Shown here in pieces: positions 6,224 through 7,495 of a stretch of DNA of 7,495 bases. The first letter of the stretch is position 1, and each line of letters starts with the position of its first letter. Location of the stretch: the NCBI GenBank assembly GCA_046482855.1, contig JAWOEH010000010.1:1-7495 (forward strand), read 5' to 3'. The notes under the pieces are model-generated. The model worked only from the letters and a program-made list of their open reading frames with translations. It made no database searches and was not told the DNA's origin. The stretch is from CAYVSF01 sp046482855 (GTDB lineage: Bacteria; Bacteroidota; Bacteroidia; Bacteroidales; UBA12077). The position numbers were made by a program, and so were the translations under genes.

Positions 6224-7370
6224 AGTCTCCTTTTTTCAGTTCATTTACTCCAGCCGGACATCGCATCAAAGCATTGCTGCGTACCAAGCCAACCTGATCG
6301 CCCGAACCATTGTAAGGACTTAAGTATACTATCCCATCAGTTATGGTTACCGGCAACCAAACTTCGCGAGTGGCTTTTTTTTGTATATAATTCTCTCCCA
6401 GTACTTGTTTTTGCTCTGAGGGTTCATAATTATGCCCCATTACTTTATATAGAAAAGGTTTAACCAGCAGTTCGAACTGCACAAATACCGAGACTGGGTT
6501 TCCCGGCAATCCTATAACAACAGTTTTGTCAATTCGTCCACAGTAGGTGGGACGACCCGGTTTTACGGCTATCCCATGAAATAACTCTTCCACACCCAGC
6601 CGCTCACAAATTTGTGGTACATAATCTTTGTCACCTTTGGATACGCCTCCTGAAAGCAGCACCACATCGTGAGCCTTCAAAGCCATCTTTAAGCGCGTAG
6701 CTAAATTGTCCTGCTGATCTTTCACAATTCCGTAATCAATTCCCGAAATCCCCAACGTGTTGAGATGGGAAGCCAACTGAATACCATTGCTGTTGCGAAT
6801 TTGTTGTTGATTGGGTTGTGTCGGGATAGCCACTAATTCGTCACCAGTTGAAAGAATCCCAACAGATGGCCGCTGGTAAACGAGGGGTTCATCGACGCCC
6901 ACACTGGCCATCAAACCAATATGCTGAGGTTTAATCAGGGTTCCTTTGTCAATTAATCGCTCATCTTTACGCACATCTTCGGCCTGCAGGCAGATATTTG
7001 ACCTCTCCAGGCGGCGGGTTTGCTGCATCTTTCTCCCACTTTCAACAGCCTCTTCGAAAGGCACAATATAACGCCAATAGGAATCGACATGTGCGCCAGT
7101 CATAATCTTGATGCATTCGTTCTCCTTCCCGGAAGACAAAGGAGGCTCTCCAGCCATCTGTTCACCTGCAATAGTATAACCGGTATCATGATTCAGTGAA
7201 CGTACAGCATATCCATCCATGGCAGCTTTTGGAAAAGGAGGCAAATCGCGGTCGGCAATTATGGGGGTAGCCACCACACGGCCTGCAGCATAAGCTAAAG
7301 ACACACGCTCAACCGGCAGCCTGCCAGCTGCATTAAATAATCGTTCTAATGCCTCGGTAAATGGGATCAT
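6201..7370 (-). CDS. moeA: Molybdopterin molybdenumtransferase MoeA
   Basis: MoeA inserts molybdate into adenylylated molybdopterin. The 389-residue protein covers the full family. It has ADRDLPPFPKAAMDGYAVR (39-57, with the conserved Asp52), GEQMAGEPP, KIMTGA (88-93), AEDVRKDERL (130-139, Glu131), GILSTGDEL (171-179, Asp177), IRNSNG (191-196), a VKDQQDNL segment (216-223), LLSGGVSKGDKDYV (238-251), VKPGRPTYCG (269-278) and GLPGNPVSVF (287-296), then the C-terminal beta domain ending VTVRSI. I chose the ATG at 7370 because MIPFTEALERL is the normal MoeA N-terminus. An in-frame GTG at 7418 that overlaps the upstream stop would add an unrelated hydrophobic stretch of 16 residues. The segment after KIMTGA is unusual, reading SYWRYIVPFEE in place of the common GADxVV pattern. 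Confidence 0.95.
   Translation of the reverse strand: MIPFTEALERLFNAAGRLPVERVSLAYAAGRVVATPIIADRDLPPFPKAAMDGYAVRSLNHDTGYTIAGEQMAGEPPLSSGKENECIKIMTGAHVDSYWRYIVPFEEAVESGRKMQQTRRLERSNICLQAEDVRKDERLIDKGTLIKPQHIGLMASVGVDEPLVYQRPSVGILSTGDELVAIPTQPNQQQIRNSNGIQLASHLNTLGISGIDYGIVKDQQDNLATRLKMALKAHDVVLLSGGVSKGDKDYVPQICERLGVEELFHGIAVKPGRPTYCGRIDKTVVIGLPGNPVSVFVQFELLVKPFLYKVMGHNYEPSEQKQVLGENYIQKKATREVWLPVTITDGIVYLSPYNGSGDQVGLVRSNALMRCPAGVNELKKGDYVTVRSI
6227..6232 (-). promoter_or_regulatory. Ribosome binding site of moaA inside the end of moeA
   Basis: The minus strand carries AAGGAG within an A-rich stretch, only three bases before the moaA ATG at 6223. It lies in the Lys-Lys-Gly-Asp codons near the MoeA C-terminus. 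The spacing is shorter than usual. Because this ATG is the only Met ahead of the cluster motif and opens the conserved N-terminus, it supports this start and suggests translational coupling to moeA. Confidence 0.5.
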
Positions 7371-7381
7371 ACACACACACA
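7371..7381 (-). repeat. Short (TG)n dinucleotide tract abutting the moeA start
   Basis: The minus strand has five TG units directly before the preferred moeA ATG, in the place a ribosome binding site would occupy. The tract also contains in-frame TTG and GTG codons. It is short, so length variation is possible but not shown. Confidence 0.6.
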
Positions 7382-7414
7382 ATTGAGTGAAATATACAAA
7401 TAATAATTGAAATA

Positions 7415-7495
7415 TCACACTCCTGATAAATCAAGATGCCATCCGTTTTTAGTAGCAGTAACAACATGCTGAAACTTGGTCAGGGCCTCATCTAA
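7415..7495 (-). CDS. C-terminal fragment of an unrecognised upstream gene
   Basis: An open frame enters the window at 7495 and ends in TGA at 7415-7417. It gives 26 residues beginning LDEALTKFQHVV and ending GWHLDLSGV. The frame has no internal stop and the peptide looks protein-like, with an amphipathic helix followed by a short strand. It lies on the same strand as moeA with 44 bp between its stop and the preferred moeA ATG, so it is probably the preceding gene of the same operon. The fragment is too short for me to assign a family; a cofactor or molybdate-related gene is only a guess from position. Confidence 0.55.
   Translation of the reverse strand, partial: LDEALTKFQHVVTATKNGWHLDLSGV

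Noticed and set aside
7371..7414. A dedicated promoter directly before moeA
   Set aside because: TATATTTC resembles the -7 element, but its last base differs and there is no TTTG at the right distance; transcription probably comes from further upstream.

Overview
The window looks like ordinary chromosomal DNA from a member of the Bacteroidota. The grounds are a TPR/PAS sensor kinase of the type common in that phylum, starts that mostly lack a Shine-Dalgarno sequence, and a match upstream of sucD to the Bacteroidota promoter pattern (TTTG, 20 bp, TAnnTTTG). The moderate AT-richness and environmental feel of the gene set suggest Bacteroidales/Marinilabiliales, but that rank is a guess.

Layout. 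On the plus strand, 39-2942 encodes a large sensor histidine kinase (signal peptide, periplasmic-type TPR array, one membrane helix, two PAS domains, HisKA and HATPase). It converges on sucD (minus, 2988-3860), the succinyl-CoA ligase alpha subunit, and the two share one bidirectional hairpin terminator at 2941-2970. sucD has its own promoter in the 158-bp gap after it, and sucC is not adjacent.

The right 3.5 kb (7495 down to 4019, minus strand) is a tightly packed molybdenum-cofactor operon. Its order in transcription is: the tail of an unrecognised upstream gene, moeA, moaA, moaC, and a MOSC-MogA/MoaB fusion. Gene junctions are overlaps or gaps of a few bases, apart from a 44-bp gap before the preferred moeA start. 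MoaA and MoaC make cyclic pyranopterin monophosphate from GTP. The MogA half of the fusion adenylylates molybdopterin, MoeA inserts molybdate, and the MOSC half belongs to a family linked to sulfur handling on the finished cofactor. The molybdopterin synthase genes (moaD, moaE), moeB and mobA are not in the window.

I see no mobile element, CRISPR array, RNA gene or clear defence system. The most interesting points are a compact MoaA that lacks roughly 50 residues before its second cluster, the MOSC-MogA fusion with altered MogA motifs, the MoaA GlyGly codons doubling as the moaC ribosome binding site, and a (TG)n tract directly against the moeA start codon.
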